Assembly: GCA_963845735.1 (NCBI GenBank)
Contig: CAWJTR010000009.1
Coordinates: 248,001 to 312,000, forward strand
Origin: AP-15 sp963845735
GTDB lineage: Bacteria; Pseudomonadota; Alphaproteobacteria; ATCC43930; CGMCC-115725
DNA length: 64,000 bases
Direction: 5' to 3'
Position 1 is the stretch's first letter. Each line of letters opens with the position of its first letter. Positions 1 through 9,994 of the stretch are shown one piece after another. A program made the position numbers and the translations under genes. Under the pieces are notes generated by a model. It saw only the letters and a list, made by a program, of their open reading frames with translations, was not told the DNA's origin and ran no database searches.

Positions 1-1
1 G

Positions 2-958
2 CGCGCGATGGAGCGCCATGGGCTCGCAGGACGCTGGGCCTATTGGGACGCGATCAACGATGTGTGGCACGGGCTGCCCCGCGAGCGAGTACAGCGGCTC
101 TACGCCGAGGCGGACGGGCTGATCAATCTGTGCGGCGCCACCCGGCTGCGCGAAGAACATCTCGCCTGCCCGGTCCGCATCATGATCGACACCGATCCGG
201 TCTACGAGCAGATCAAATATGCCAAGACCGACCTCGCGGCCCGCGCCTACCTCGACGCGCACACTCACTTTTTTACCTATGGCGAGAATTTGGGTGCGGC
301 CGATTGCCCGGTGCCGCTATCCGGGATCCCGTGGCGCCCGACCCGGCCGCCGGTGATGCCCAGCCTGTGGCCGGTGGCGGAGGGCGCGCCCCGTTGCTTC
401 ACCACCGTCGCCACTTGGGAGAACAAAGGAAAGGACATCGAATTCGCCGGCTCACGCTACGTCTGGTCGAAGCATGTGAATTTTCTGCGGTTTCTCGACC
501 TCCCGCGCCGCCGGCCCGAGACTTGCTTTGCGCTGGCGATGGATCCCGCTGACGCCCAGGTGCGTGAGCAGGTCACCGGCGCGGGCTGGACCCTCATCGA
601 TCCCGCCCCGCTCTCGGCCGGCATGGCGCCCTATCGCGACTTCATTGCCGGCTCGCGCGGCGAATTCACCGTCGCCAAGGACATCTATGTTCGGCCGAAC
701 AGCGGCTGGTTCAGCGATCGCAGTGTCTGCTATCTCGCCGCCGGGCGGCCGGTCGTGACGATGCGCACCGGGTTCAGCAAATTCTACCCGGTCGGGCGCG
801 GCCTATTCGAATTTTCGAGCGCGGACGAGGCGCTCGCCGCCATCGACGCGGTCGCCGCCGATTACGCCGGGCACAGCCGTGCGGCACGGGCGCTGGCCCA
901 GGAGTATTTCGCCGCCGAGCGCGTCATCGGCGAATTGATGGCGGCGGCCGGACTGTAA
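2..958 (+). CDS. Glycosyltransferase-like protein, 5' end cut by window edge
   Basis: The frame is open to the left edge, so the visible ATG at 8 is probably internal and only the C-terminal ~316 residues are seen. The product looks like a GT-B type glycosyltransferase: a C-terminal half with an ordered alternation of alpha and beta segments and the stretch SDRSVCYLAAGRPVVT followed by GLFEF..ADEALAAI, the region that binds the nucleotide sugar in GT-B enzymes. No signal peptide or membrane segment is visible. It converges with the oxidoreductase gene, with only 12 bases between the two stops. Nearby O-antigen ligase and GT39 genes suggest surface polysaccharide work, but donor and acceptor cannot be read from sequence. 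The family assignment is by overall resemblance. Confidence 0.6.
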   Translation, partial: RAMERHGLAGRWAYWDAINDVWHGLPRERVQRLYAEADGLINLCGATRLREEHLACPVRIMIDTDPVYEQIKYAKTDLAARAYLDAHTHFFTYGENLGAADCPVPLSGIPWRPTRPPVMPSLWPVAEGAPRCFTTVATWENKGKDIEFAGSRYVWSKHVNFLRFLDLPRRRPETCFALAMDPADAQVREQVTGAGWTLIDPAPLSAGMAPYRDFIAGSRGEFTVAKDIYVRPNSGWFSDRSVCYLAAGRPVVTMRTGFSKFYPVGRGLFEFSSADEALAAIDAVAADYAGHSRAARALAQEYFAAERVIGELMAAAGL

Positions 959-970
959 AAATCATCCGCG

Positions 971-2014
971 TCAACCGTGGGCGAAACCCTCGAACAAATG
1001 AGGGATTCGGCGGATGTCGGACAACAGCTCGCGTTGCAGCTCCGGCGGCGTGCCGGCCGGGAAACCGATCTCGATCGAATCAGCGAGGCCGCCATAGCGT
1101 GAGGCGATCGCCTGAGCGATGTCGCGATAAGCGCCGACGGCGGCAAAAAGGCGCACGACGTCGTCCGACACCTCCGCCGGCATCTCGTTCCAGCGGCCCT
1201 CGACGGATAGGCGATGGAGCTTCGCGCCGACGTCGTCGAGCCCATGCAATGACAGGATCGGGCTGTAGGTGCGGGTCGAGGCGTAAAAGGCGATGCGTCG
1301 GCGCGCCCGGTCGATCGCCGCAGCGACAGCTTCCTCGTCGGGACCGGTAGCGACAAATCCGCCGCCGTGGAGATCGAAATGCGCCCGGGAGCGCCCTCCT
1401 CGCCGCATCCCCTCGCGAATCTCCGGCAGGCACACCTCGTCGAGATAACGGCGCGAGCACAGCGGGTGCAGGCGCACCCCGTCGCCCACCTCGCCGGCGA
1501 GGCGCAGCATGGCCGGCCCGACCGCGGCGATCGTCACCGGCACCGGTGCCAGCCCGGTCGGTTCCGGCGAGAAATCCGGCGTCATCAGGCTGAGCCGGTA
1601 ATGCTCGCTCTGATAGTCGAGCCTCTCGCCGGTTTCCCAGCAACGCCACACCGCGCGCAGCGCGCCGATGTAGTCGCGCAGGCGGGGCGCAGGCGGACTC
1701 CATGGAACACCAAAGCGTCTTTCGTTATGGCCTTTGACCTGGCTGCCGAGCCCGAGAACGAACCGCCCGTTCGAATTCGCGTGCAGATCCCAGGCCAGGC
1801 TCGCCATAACCGTAGGGCTGCGTGGAAACGCGACGGCGACCGACGTCGTCAACTCGATCCCGGTGGTGGCGAGCGCGGCGAAGGCGAGCGGCGTAAAAGG
1901 CTCGTGGCCGAGCTCGACCGTCATCACCGCGTTGAAGCCGGCCGTCTCCGCCGCGGCGGCGAATGGTCCGGCTTCGCGCCAATCCCGGATCGGCAGGGTG
2001 GTAAAGACCCGCAT
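971..2014 (-). CDS. LLM-class flavin/F420-dependent oxidoreductase
   Basis: 347 residues, the usual length for luciferase-like monooxygenases with a TIM-barrel fold. Typical features are the early LGHEPFTPLAFAALA segment, ANSNGRFVLGLGSQ near residue 85 and the PVTIAAVGPAMLRLAGEVGDG stretch, which resembles the TIGR03617-type F420-dependent group. Whether the cofactor is FMN or F420 cannot be decided here. The ATG at 2014 was chosen because it overlaps the upstream gene's stop by one base (TGATG), implying translational coupling. A longer open frame continues upstream to 3367, but that part is the N-terminal half of the O-antigen ligase gene read through a frameshift. The substrate is unknown. 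Confidence 0.75.
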   Translation of the reverse strand: MRVFTTLPIRDWREAGPFAAAAETAGFNAVMTVELGHEPFTPLAFAALATTGIELTTSVAVAFPRSPTVMASLAWDLHANSNGRFVLGLGSQVKGHNERRFGVPWSPPAPRLRDYIGALRAVWRCWETGERLDYQSEHYRLSLMTPDFSPEPTGLAPVPVTIAAVGPAMLRLAGEVGDGVRLHPLCSRRYLDEVCLPEIREGMRRGGRSRAHFDLHGGGFVATGPDEEAVAAAIDRARRRIAFYASTRTYSPILSLHGLDDVGAKLHRLSVEGRWNEMPAEVSDDVVRLFAAVGAYRDIAQAIASRYGGLADSIEIGFPAGTPPELQRELLSDIRRIPHLFEGFAHG

Positions 2015-3292
2015 CAGCGCGCCGGCACGGCCGCCCGCTGTTCGCCGCCGCCCGCTGCCCGCGCCATCACGAGAATCAGAAACAGCGAGAACCACAAGGT
2101 CCCTTGCCACCATTCCTGCCAGATGCCGTAGGTGGCGAAAGAGGCGACAAAGCCGGTCGCCAGACTGCCGCCGGTGGCCGCGGCCAACAGGCGCGGCCAA
2201 CAGGCGCGGGCAAGCGCGAGCCAGGCGCAAGCGGCCAGCAGCGCCAACAGCACCGCACCCGGCACGCCGAGCTCGAGCCAGAGCTGAAGAGGAGCATTGT
2301 GCGGATGGAGCGGCAGCCAGGTCGCGCCCGCTTCGATCGGGTCCTTCCCGCCGGGGATCGCGCGCGACGAGTCGAGCCCCCAGCCGGCGAGCGGGTGCTC
2401 GGCGATCCGGTCGCCGACAAAGGACCAGATCAGCAGCCGGTGCCCGGCCGAAAACTTCACCGCATCCGCCGTGGCGACGAGATCGGACACGCGTTCGAGC
2501 CGGGCAAAGGTCAGTGGCGCGCTGATGACGACGAGGATCGAGACCAGCGCCGCCGCCCGCGCCGCGCGGGCGCGCCAGTAGTAACACAGAAACGCCATCG
2601 GCAGCCCGGCGGCGAGCGCGAACTTTGCCGCCGTCCCGGCGAGCGCGCACACCGTCGCGACGGCAACAGCCGCGAACAGCAGGCCGGCCGCCCGGCGCCC
2701 GCGCTCGACGATCACCGCGCTCACCGGCAGCAGCAATATCGCCAATGTGACCGACGCCTGGTTCAACCAGGCGTCTTGATAAAAGCGGTCCGAAAAAGGC
2801 TTGCTCAGCGCCCCGTGGGTGGCGAGATCGACTGTCGCCAAGGCTATTCCCAGGATGCAGCCGGCAACCAGGAACGCGGTCAGCCGGCGCGGCGCCGAGA
2901 TCAGCTCGGCCGCAACCGCCAGCGCCAGACCGGCGGCGAAAATGCCGGCGAGCCGGGCCGCTTGATCGAGCGAGCGCAGCGGATCGATCGCCCAGATGGC
3001 CGAGGCGGCTCCCCCAAACCAACAGCAACCCGATCAGCACCGCCGGAACGGCGAGACCGGGGCGCCAGACCGGACGGTTCGAGCATAGAACCAGGCCGGC
3101 GGCAAACAGCCCGGCGACCGAGGCCAGCGGCGCGACGCCCCGCGGCGCCAGGACGAGCAGCGGAAGAAACAGCAGAGCCGCCGCGTCGAGACCGGTCTCC
3201 AAGCCAATCGCCAAGTGCCCGACGGTGGCCCAGGCTGAGGCGCGCGGCCCGGAACGGCCGCCCGCCGTCTCGGAAGGTCTGCCGCTTCGCAC
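2014..3292 (-). CDS. O-antigen ligase family membrane protein (one frameshift)
   Basis: A polytopic membrane protein of about 425 residues. Hydrophobic segments fill both halves, and a large periplasmic loop carries WGLDSSRAIPGG and then HPHNAPLQLWLELG, the H-x-H-N signature of Wzy polymerases/WaaL ligases (Wzy_C family), which join O-polysaccharide or other glycan to lipid A-core or polymerise it. The reading frame breaks near 3011-3015: a five-C run gives VWGSRLG, whereas removing one C gives continuous VWGAASAIWAIDPLRSLDQ. The GTG at 3292, one base after the ndk stop, is the likeliest start but has no clear Shine-Dalgarno. The 3' end overlaps the oxidoreductase gene. Confidence 0.65.
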
Positions 3293-3293
3293 G

Positions 3294-3716
3294 CTAGGGT
3301 TGGATGTCGATCGCCGAGAAGAAGAAGGCAATCTCCCGCGCCGCGTTCTCGGGAGAATCGGAGCCATGCACCGAATTCGCCTCGATCAACTCGGCGAAAT
3401 CCTTGCGGATCGTGCCCGACGCGGCCGCGGCCGGATCGGTGGCGCCCATGATTTCCCGGCTCAGCGCCACCGCATCCGGTCCTTCGAGCACCTGGACGAC
3501 GATCGGGCCCGAAATCATGAAGGCGACGAGCCCGCGATAAAACGGACGCTCGGCGTGGACCTCGTAAAAGCTCTCGGCCTGCGCCTCGGTCAGCCTGATG
3601 CGCTTCTGGGCGACGATGCGCAGCCCGCGGCGCTCGAAGCGATCGTTGATCGCCCCGGTCAAATTGCGCCGCGTCGCATCCGGCTTGAGGATCGACAGCG
3701 TCCGTTCGATGGCCAT
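3294..3716 (-). CDS. ndk: Nucleoside diphosphate kinase
   Basis: 140 residues, standard length. The enzyme moves the gamma phosphate from ATP to other NDPs through a phosphohistidine. The active-site His lies in NSVHGSDSPENA near the C-terminus, and the N-terminus ERTLSILKPDATRRNL is diagnostic. An ATG four codons upstream exists (3728), but AAGGTG sits in ribosome-binding position before the ATG at 3716 and the family starts there (MAIERTLS). It lies downstream of pepA and holC on the same strand, a common alphaproteobacterial arrangement. Complete and without a frameshift. Confidence 0.95.
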   Translation of the reverse strand: MAIERTLSILKPDATRRNLTGAINDRFERRGLRIVAQKRIRLTEAQAESFYEVHAERPFYRGLVAFMISGPIVVQVLEGPDAVALSREIMGATDPAAAASGTIRKDFAELIEANSVHGSDSPENAAREIAFFFSAIDIQP

Positions 3717-3800
3717 CGGCACCTTCACGATCGGCGAGAAGCCGCGGGGTTATAGCCCTCCGCCGGCCTCGTCGGCAATCCGCGGCGCGCCGCCGTCCGA

Positions 3801-4247
3801 TCATCCTCGGCGCTCCCATCCCGCGGCGGTCTGTTGCCAATAGGTCAAGCCGTGACCCGCCTCGCGGGCGCGGCGCCAGCGCTCGCGCGCGGCTTCGACC
3901 GCGCTGTCGTCGTTGCCGTCGAACATGTCGGCGCAGCGGGCAAAGGACGACAGATCGCCGGCCTCGACACCGTCGACCAGCACCAGCATTGTCGCCTGGT
4001 TCGGGTTTTCGTCGCGGTCTGCGAGCCAAATCGGCTGGATCGCTGCGTTGCCGTCGCGGGCCGAACCGTGCGGCAGAAAGCTCGCCTCGTCGTAAGTCCA
4101 CAATATTGCGTCGAGTTGCGCCACGCGCTCGGCCGAGCCGGCTCTGACGACGATCGGATGGCCTTCCGCCCGCGCCCGCTCGATGAGCTTGGGCAGTGCC
4201 CGCTCGAGCGGCGTCGACAGCAGATGGTAAAAGCCGATCTCGGCCAC
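3801..4247 (-). CDS. holC: DNA polymerase III chi subunit
   Basis: 148 residues from a GTG start (MAEIGFYHLLSTPLERALPKL), matching the HolC family N-terminus. Chi is the clamp-loader accessory that contacts single-strand binding protein. Recognisable stretches are LPKLIERARAEGHPIVVRAG, WTYDEASFLPHG and NQATMLVLVDG. The GTG at 4247 lies 5 bases after the pepA stop, so the two are probably co-transcribed. The longer open frame upstream of this start is a pepA shadow. Confidence 0.88.
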   Translation of the reverse strand: MAEIGFYHLLSTPLERALPKLIERARAEGHPIVVRAGSAERVAQLDAILWTYDEASFLPHGSARDGNAAIQPIWLADRDENPNQATMLVLVDGVEAGDLSSFARCADMFDGNDDSAVEAARERWRRAREAGHGLTYWQQTAAGWERRG

Positions 4248-4252
4248 CGCTA

Positions 4253-5762
4253 CTAATCTTTTTCGTAATGCTGAGCCACAAAGCGATCGAGCAGCCGCAC
4301 GCCAAACGCCGTCGCACCCTTGGGCACGGTTGCGGCGTCCTTGCTCGACCACGCCATGCCGGCGATATCGAGATGCGCCCACGGGACCTTGTCGACGAAA
4401 CGCTGCAGGAACTGCGCAGCGGTGATGCTGCCGGCGGCGCGTCCGCCGCCGATGTTTTTGACGTCGGCGGCGTCACTGTCCATCTCGCGGTCGTAGCTGT
4501 CGGCGAGCGGCAGACGCCAGACCTCCTCGCCGACCGCCTTGCCGGCCTCGGTCAGCCGCGCCGCCAGCTCGTCGTCATTGGCGAAAAGCCCGGCGCGGTG
4601 GTGCCCGAGCGCCACGATGATGGCGCCGGTCAGGGTCGCGAGGTCGATCATCAGCCGCGGCTTGAAGCGGTCCTGGCAATACCACATGGCGTCGGCCAGA
4701 ACGAGCCGGCCCTCGGCGTCGGTATTCAGGACTTCGATCGTCTGGCCCGACATCGAGGTGACGATGTCGCCCGGGCGCTGTGCTGTGCCCGACGGCATGT
4801 TCTCGACCAGACCGACGACGCCGACTGCGTTCACCTTGGCCTTGCGCGCGGCGAGCAGCCGCATCAGGCCGATGACCACCGCCGAGCCCGCCATGTCCCA
4901 TTTCATGTCGCCCATGCCGGCGGCCGGCTTGATCGAGATGCCGCCGGTGTCGAAGGTGACGCCCTTGCCGATGAAGGCGAGCGGCGCGCCGTGCTTGCCC
5001 TCGTCGCCGGCGCCGCGCCATTCCATGACGACCAAGTCGCGGCGGCCTGGCGCTGCCTTGCGCCACGCCGAGCAGCGCGCCCATTCCGAGCTTCCGCATG
5101 GCCTTCTCGTCGAGAACCTCGACCTTGACGCCGAGCTCCTCGAGCGTTCGCGCCTGGTCGGCGAGCGTCTCGGGATAAATCACATTGGCCGGCTCCGAGA
5201 CGAGGTCGCGGGTAAAAAACACTGCCTCGACCGTCTTTTCGAGCGGCCGATAGGCCCGCTTCGCCGCGCCCGCTTGATCCGTCGACACGGTCAGCCGGGC
5301 CAGGGAGGGTTTCTGTTCGGGCTTCTGCTTCGTCTTGTATTTGTTGAAGCGATAGGACCGCAGCTGCGCGCCAAAGGCGATTTCGGCCGCCGCCTCGGCG
5401 GCGCCGATCGGGGCCTCGTCGGTAATGTCGACGAATACCGTCGCCTCGGTTTCCCCGGCGCCGTCGAGATGTGCGGCAAGCGCGCCGCCGAGCTCCTCGA
5501 AGACGCGGTCGGCGGCTTGGTCGACCTTGCCGAGCCCGGCGAGAACGATTCGGCTCAGCGTCAGGTTTGCCGGCGCCACGATCGGCAGCAGCTCGCCCTT
5601 TTTGCCGCTAAAGCGCGCGGCCTGGGCGAGCGCGCGAGCAATCGCACCTCCGGTCGCTTCATCGAGCCGACGGGCGGCCGGCGTCAAAATCCGCTCCTCC
5701 CATATTCCTGCGACCGCAGCGCCGGAATGGGGCAGGTCCGGCTCGGCAAAGCTGATTTTCAT
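4253..5762 (-). CDS. pepA: Leucyl aminopeptidase, M17 family (one frameshift)
   Basis: About 500 residues when the two frames are joined. The N-terminal macro-like domain (MKISFAEPDLPHSG to about residue 170) precedes the dimetal catalytic domain with IGKGVTFDTGGISIKP, GDMKWDMAGSA and the signature NTDAEGRL. It cleaves N-terminal residues from peptides in the cytoplasm. The frame breaks near 5035-5045: GVAQGSARPPRL must continue as VVMEWRGAG, which needs removal of one base from the CGACTTGG segment. All catalytic motifs lie after the break and are intact, so an assembly error is the likelier explanation than gene decay. Followed by holC. Confidence 0.9.
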
Positions 5763-5981
5763 CGCGTGACCTCGGGCTGTCGTCGCGGCGGCGCAACGGC
5801 CGACCGCGGCATGGGGCGAACTTGGCCGATAGATATATTTGAGCGCGCCGGCCGGCGCCAGAGAGCAGCGAGCAACAACATCGGTTCGCCGGGCAGATCC
5901 GCGGCTTGGCCCGCGCGGGGCCTCCGAAGCATCGCCAGACGACCTCGAGGCGCGGTCCGTCGATTGGATCGAATGGGCCGG

Positions 5982-7625
5982 CTAATTGATCGCGGGACGC
6001 GGCAAGAGCACGGCGCGCGCCGTGCGTTGGGGGACGACCCGATAGAGTCGATAGGTTTCGATGATGATGCCGCCGGTTTCGCGTGCCGCCTTCCCGATCT
6101 CCATGGCCGCACTCCACTCTGGCTCGCCGATGGGCGTGGCGCGATGCTCGGGTACCACCAGAATGCCGGTCATGCCGTCGACCGCCGCCGCCGGCAAGTT
6201 GAAGCTCGACCACCGCGGCCCGATGGCGATCACCGGCACGCCGGGGAGGGAGTCGCGCGCCAATTCGGCAGCAAGGCTATATTGGTCCGCTGCGACGAAA
6301 CTCGCGCCGGTGCGGCGGCGCGAGTCTTCCACGGCGGCGGCGAGACTGGGCCAACCACCCATTTGCAGCGCGATGGGATCGAGCTTGGTCGGCAGCGACA
6401 GCGGCGTGAACGCCGCCTGAACGTAGACGGCGCCGGTGATAAAAAGGCCGAGCGCGATCGCCGGAATTCGCAGGCGGCGCCAGAACCGCCCGCTCAGTCC
6501 CGCCGCCGCGACCGCCGCGGCGGGATAGAGGATCGCGGGCCAATTCGCCTGGACCCGATCCCCGACCGCATGCTGTACGAACACCAGCGCGGGCAATAGG
6601 CTCAGGACTGCGAGCAAGGTCCAGGCCGGATCGCGTTTGCGCCAAGCGGTACGCGTGGCGAGTGCGACGCCGGCCACGCAGAACAAGAAAACCAGCGGCG
6701 TGACAACGGCAATTTGGCCGCCGAAAAGTTCGAGCAGGTATCCCGGCGCCCGGTCCGGCGACCAATGGGCGAACCGCCCGCCCTGTCTCACGAAGCTGAC
6801 CCATTCATGCGTGGCATTCCACCACAGCACCGGGGTAACGATGACCAGCGCCAGTGCCGCGCCGGCATAAGGCTCGGGCCGCCGCAGCCATGGTCGCCCT
6901 GCCGTCGCCAGCCATGTCCCGATGCCGAGCGCCAGCAGCATCGCGGTGTACTTGCTGATTGCGGCGAGGCCGACGAATAGGCCGACCACCAGCCACCAGA
7001 CGCCCGAGCCGCCGGCGATAATTCGCGCCATTGCCCACATGGCGCATATCCAGAACAGCAGCAACGGCGAATCGGGGGTCATGACGATCGCTCCGGCGCC
7101 GACCAGGAGCGTGGCGTTCAGCAGCAAGACCGCCATCATGCCGGCGTTCCGACCGGGCAGCAGGCGGTCTGCCGCATCCCACAGCAGCACCGAACCGAGT
7201 GCGGCGGAAAACGGCCCGAACAATCGGACTCCGAGCGCGGAATCGCCGGCGAGCCAGGTTCCGGCGCGAATCCAAAACGCCACCATCGGAGGGTGGTCGA
7301 AATAGCCCGTCGCCAACGCCCGCGACCAGATCCAATAATAGGCCTCGTCGGGCGCCAACGGCAGCGAGGCGGCCAGCGCCAACCGCAACATCGTCAGCAG
7401 CGCGAGCGCGGCCGCCACCGCGGCAACTGGCGAAACAGAACGGATGGCGAGGGGCGCGAAACGCGCGCGATCGACGCCGTCGCGCCCCGGCAATCCTGGC
7501 GCAGGGCGCGCGGCGAGGGTGTCGGCGGAAGCCGGTGGCGCGCCGATTGCGCCCACCGACGACACGGTCGGCTCGGACGGTTCCGCGGAGAAATTTACCA
7601 ATGCCGGGAAATTCCCCCAAGGCAC
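5982..7625 (-). CDS. GT39-type polytopic glycosyltransferase (ArnT/PMT-like)
   Basis: 547 residues with roughly a dozen hydrophobic segments. The first loop carries PDEAYYWIWSRALATGYFDHPP, the DE motif and following DHPP typical of PMT_2/ArnT-like enzymes that use a polyprenyl-phosphate sugar donor at the periplasmic face. A soluble C-terminal part follows from about residue 430. The first ~60 residues are hydrophilic and low in family signal, so the true start may be internal, closer to the first membrane helix near residue 67. Probably decorates lipid A, core or another envelope glycan; the sugar is unknown. Transcribed away from lptF. The 219 bases between it and pepA hold nothing I recognise. 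Confidence 0.8.
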   Translation of the reverse strand: MPWGNFPALVNFSAEPSEPTVSSVGAIGAPPASADTLAARPAPGLPGRDGVDRARFAPLAIRSVSPVAAVAAALALLTMLRLALAASLPLAPDEAYYWIWSRALATGYFDHPPMVAFWIRAGTWLAGDSALGVRLFGPFSAALGSVLLWDAADRLLPGRNAGMMAVLLLNATLLVGAGAIVMTPDSPLLLFWICAMWAMARIIAGGSGVWWLVVGLFVGLAAISKYTAMLLALGIGTWLATAGRPWLRRPEPYAGAALALVIVTPVLWWNATHEWVSFVRQGGRFAHWSPDRAPGYLLELFGGQIAVVTPLVFLFCVAGVALATRTAWRKRDPAWTLLAVLSLLPALVFVQHAVGDRVQANWPAILYPAAAVAAAGLSGRFWRRLRIPAIALGLFITGAVYVQAAFTPLSLPTKLDPIALQMGGWPSLAAAVEDSRRRTGASFVAADQYSLAAELARDSLPGVPVIAIGPRWSSFNLPAAAVDGMTGILVVPEHRATPIGEPEWSAAMEIGKAARETGGIIIETYRLYRVVPQRTARAVLLPRPAIN

Positions 7626-7740
7626 GTTTCGAACGAACCGCCTACAGGCGGCGCGGCTTCCTGCAGACTGACGGCCGGGTCGACGGATCGCGGAGACGCC
7701 TCTGGCCGGACTCGGGTGGCCTCCCTATGATCGCGCGACG

Positions 7741-8866
7741 ATGACCACCCTCAGCCGCTACATACTACGACAGTGTTTTGGCGTCATGGTTTTCGTGACC
7801 GCCGCTCTCAGCGCCGCGGTCTGGCTCGCCCAGTCGCTCACATTGATCGACCTGATCGTCAATCGCGGTTTGTCGGTCGATGTTTTCATTTACCTGGCGG
7901 TCCTGATTCTGCCCCGGTTTATCGACATCGTGCTGCCGATCGGCGTCTTTATCGCGGTGCTTTTCACCTTCAACCGATTGAGCACGGAGAGTGAGCTCGT
8001 GGTCATGCGTGCGGCGGGGTTGAGCCCGCTGACGCTGGCCAAGCCGGTGCTGATCCTGTCGGGGATAGCCTTTGTCCTTTCTGATGAGCCTGTCGGCCTA
8101 CCTCCTGCCGGTGGCCGACCGGGCGTTCAGAGATCTGCAGTTCGAAATCCGCAATCGCTTTATCTCGAGCCTGATCCAGGAAGGCACCTTCACCACGGTC
8201 TCGGACAAGCTGACTTTCTATATCCGCAGCCGCGAGCCCAATGGCGATGTCGCCGGTCTCTTGATCAACGACAGCCGCGACCCACAGCGCCCGGTCACGA
8301 TCCTCGCCGAGACGGCTGCCTTTGTCGATACGCCGACCGGCCCCCGCATCATCATGGTAAATGGTGACCGCCAGCAGTTCGACCCCCAGACCCGTAAGCT
8401 TTCGATCCTGACCTTCGCGCGCTACACGCTCGACCTCGACACGTTGCAGGATCCTTCGGTCGTCCGGCTGCGCTTGGCCGAGGAGCGGTTTCTCCCCGAT
8501 CTATTTTTTCCGCCTAAGCAATTGGATCCCTTCCTGCGCCACAGCTTTATCATGGAGGGTCACCAGCGCATCCTGATCCCGCTCTCCGTGTTCAGTTTTG
8601 CGCTAATCCCGATCGCCTGCCTGTTGCCTGGGGAATTCAACCGCAGAGGTCAGGTCAAACGCGTCATTCTGGCAATCACCGCCGCGTTTTTGTTTCAAAC
8701 GACCGCCCTCGGTGTCGACGACCTCGCCGGCCGCTTTGCGCCGGCGATCCCGCTGATGTACGCGATCGATTTGTTGCCGTTCGCCGTCGGGATCGCAAGC
8801 CTGCTCTCCGAACGGCTCCGGTTCGGCTGGCGCTGGCCGCCGCTCGCCGAAATCAGCGCGCGCTGA
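7741..8866 (+). CDS. lptF: LPS export permease LptF (one frameshift)
   Basis: Inner-membrane subunit of the LptB2FG exporter that extracts LPS from the inner membrane. The N-terminal helices (MTTLSRYILRQCFGVMVFVT), the hallmark ESELVVMRAAGLSP coupling segment near residue 85, a periplasmic jellyroll part and three C-terminal helices are all present. The frame breaks in the T run at 8078-8080: GIAFVLSDEPV becomes GIAFVLLMSLSAYLLP if one T is removed. About 374 residues in total, normal for the family. It is followed 12 bases later by lptG, confirming the pair. Confidence 0.92.
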
Positions 8867-8878
8867 GACCCCAGGGAT

Positions 8879-9994
8879 GTGAAAGGGCGATTGTCGGTGC
8901 AGCTCGCGAAGACCCTGTCCGCCTATATCGCCCGCCAGTTCTTTGGGTGGTTCTGCGGTGTCTTCGGGGCGATGGCGATCATCACCTTTCTGGCCGACTA
9001 CATCGAGCTGCTTCGCCGCGGCGGATCGAGGGTGCAGGCGACCCTGGGGGTGTTGTTCGAGATGGCGATCCTGCAGTCGCCCCAGACCGCGCAGGAGGTG
9101 CTGCCGTTTGCCGTCCTGTTCGGCACAATTCTCGCCTTCTGGCGGCTGACCCGCAACAATGAGCTCGTGGTGGTGCGAGCTGCTGGGGTCTCAGTCTGGC
9201 AATTTCTGACCCCGGCAGTGCTGGTGGCGCTGCTCGTCGGCATTTTCGCGGTGACGGTCTTCAATCCGATCGCCTCAGTGGCGCAGGCGGGCTTTGAAAG
9301 GCTCGAAAGTCGCATCCTGCATCACGAGTCCGACGAGCCGTCATTATCGAACGCGGGTTTGTGGCTGCGCCAGAGCGACGAGGCCGGCAACCAGATCATC
9401 ATCCATGCCGGCAAGCTGGCCTCGCCGAATCTGGTGCTTGACAACGTTACGCTGTTCTTTTTCAACGACCTGACCCAATTCACCTCGCGCATCGACGCGC
9501 GCACAGCGCGGCTCGAAACCGGCGACTGGCTGATCGAGGACGGTACGCGGTGGCTGCCCGACCAGCCGCCCCAGCCCCTGGCCCGGTGGCGCTTGCCGAC
9601 TCAGCTGACGCCGCGCAAGATCGCAGAGAGCTTCGCCTCCCCGGACACGATGTCGTTTTGGGAATTGCCGAGCTTCATCGCGCTGCTCGAGCAATCGGGC
9701 TTTCCGGCGCAGCGCCATCGCCTGCATTACAACGTTTTGCTCGCCCGTCCGTTTTTGTTGTGCGCGATGGTTCTGGTCGCGGCAACCTTCAGCCTGCGCA
9801 TGCAAAGGCGCGGCGGCGCCATCGCGATGATCGTCGGCGGCGTCGTCGCCGGGTTTCTACTATACGTCCTGTCGGACGTCGTCTTCGCCCTCGGAATCTC
9901 GGCAAAGGTGCCCGTTGTGCTCGCGGCCTGGACCCCGACCGGGATCAGTCTGATCTTCGGCGCCTCGATGCTGCTCCATTTGGAAGACGGCTGA
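8879..9994 (+). CDS. lptG: LPS export permease LptG
   Basis: 371 residues, intact. Partner of LptF in the LptB2FG transporter. It has the N-terminal amphipathic plus membrane helix, the coupling-helix stretch NNELVVVRAAGVSVWQ near residue 95, a periplasmic beta-jellyroll (about 140-270) and three C-terminal membrane helices. The GTG at 8879 is used; the ATG two bases earlier runs straight into TGA. A second GTG at 8897 (VQLAKTLS) is an equally good start because family members begin near there. Its stop overlaps the lptD start by one base (TGATG), so export and outer-membrane assembly genes are translationally linked. Confidence 0.93.
   Translation: MKGRLSVQLAKTLSAYIARQFFGWFCGVFGAMAIITFLADYIELLRRGGSRVQATLGVLFEMAILQSPQTAQEVLPFAVLFGTILAFWRLTRNNELVVVRAAGVSVWQFLTPAVLVALLVGIFAVTVFNPIASVAQAGFERLESRILHHESDEPSLSNAGLWLRQSDEAGNQIIIHAGKLASPNLVLDNVTLFFFNDLTQFTSRIDARTARLETGDWLIEDGTRWLPDQPPQPLARWRLPTQLTPRKIAESFASPDTMSFWELPSFIALLEQSGFPAQRHRLHYNVLLARPFLLCAMVLVAATFSLRMQRRGGAIAMIVGGVVAGFLLYVLSDVVFALGISAKVPVVLAAWTPTGISLIFGASMLLHLEDG

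Noticed and set aside
971..3367. A single 798-residue minus-strand frame spanning oxidoreductase and ligase regions
   Set aside because: The C-terminal 347 residues are a complete oxidoreductase with its own coupled start. The rest is the O-antigen ligase gene read in the wrong frame after an indel.
4539..6599. Long plus-strand open frame opposite pepA and the GT39 gene
   Set aside because: Antisense shadow of GC-rich coding sequence. It has no recognisable domain, and the opposite strand encodes clear families.
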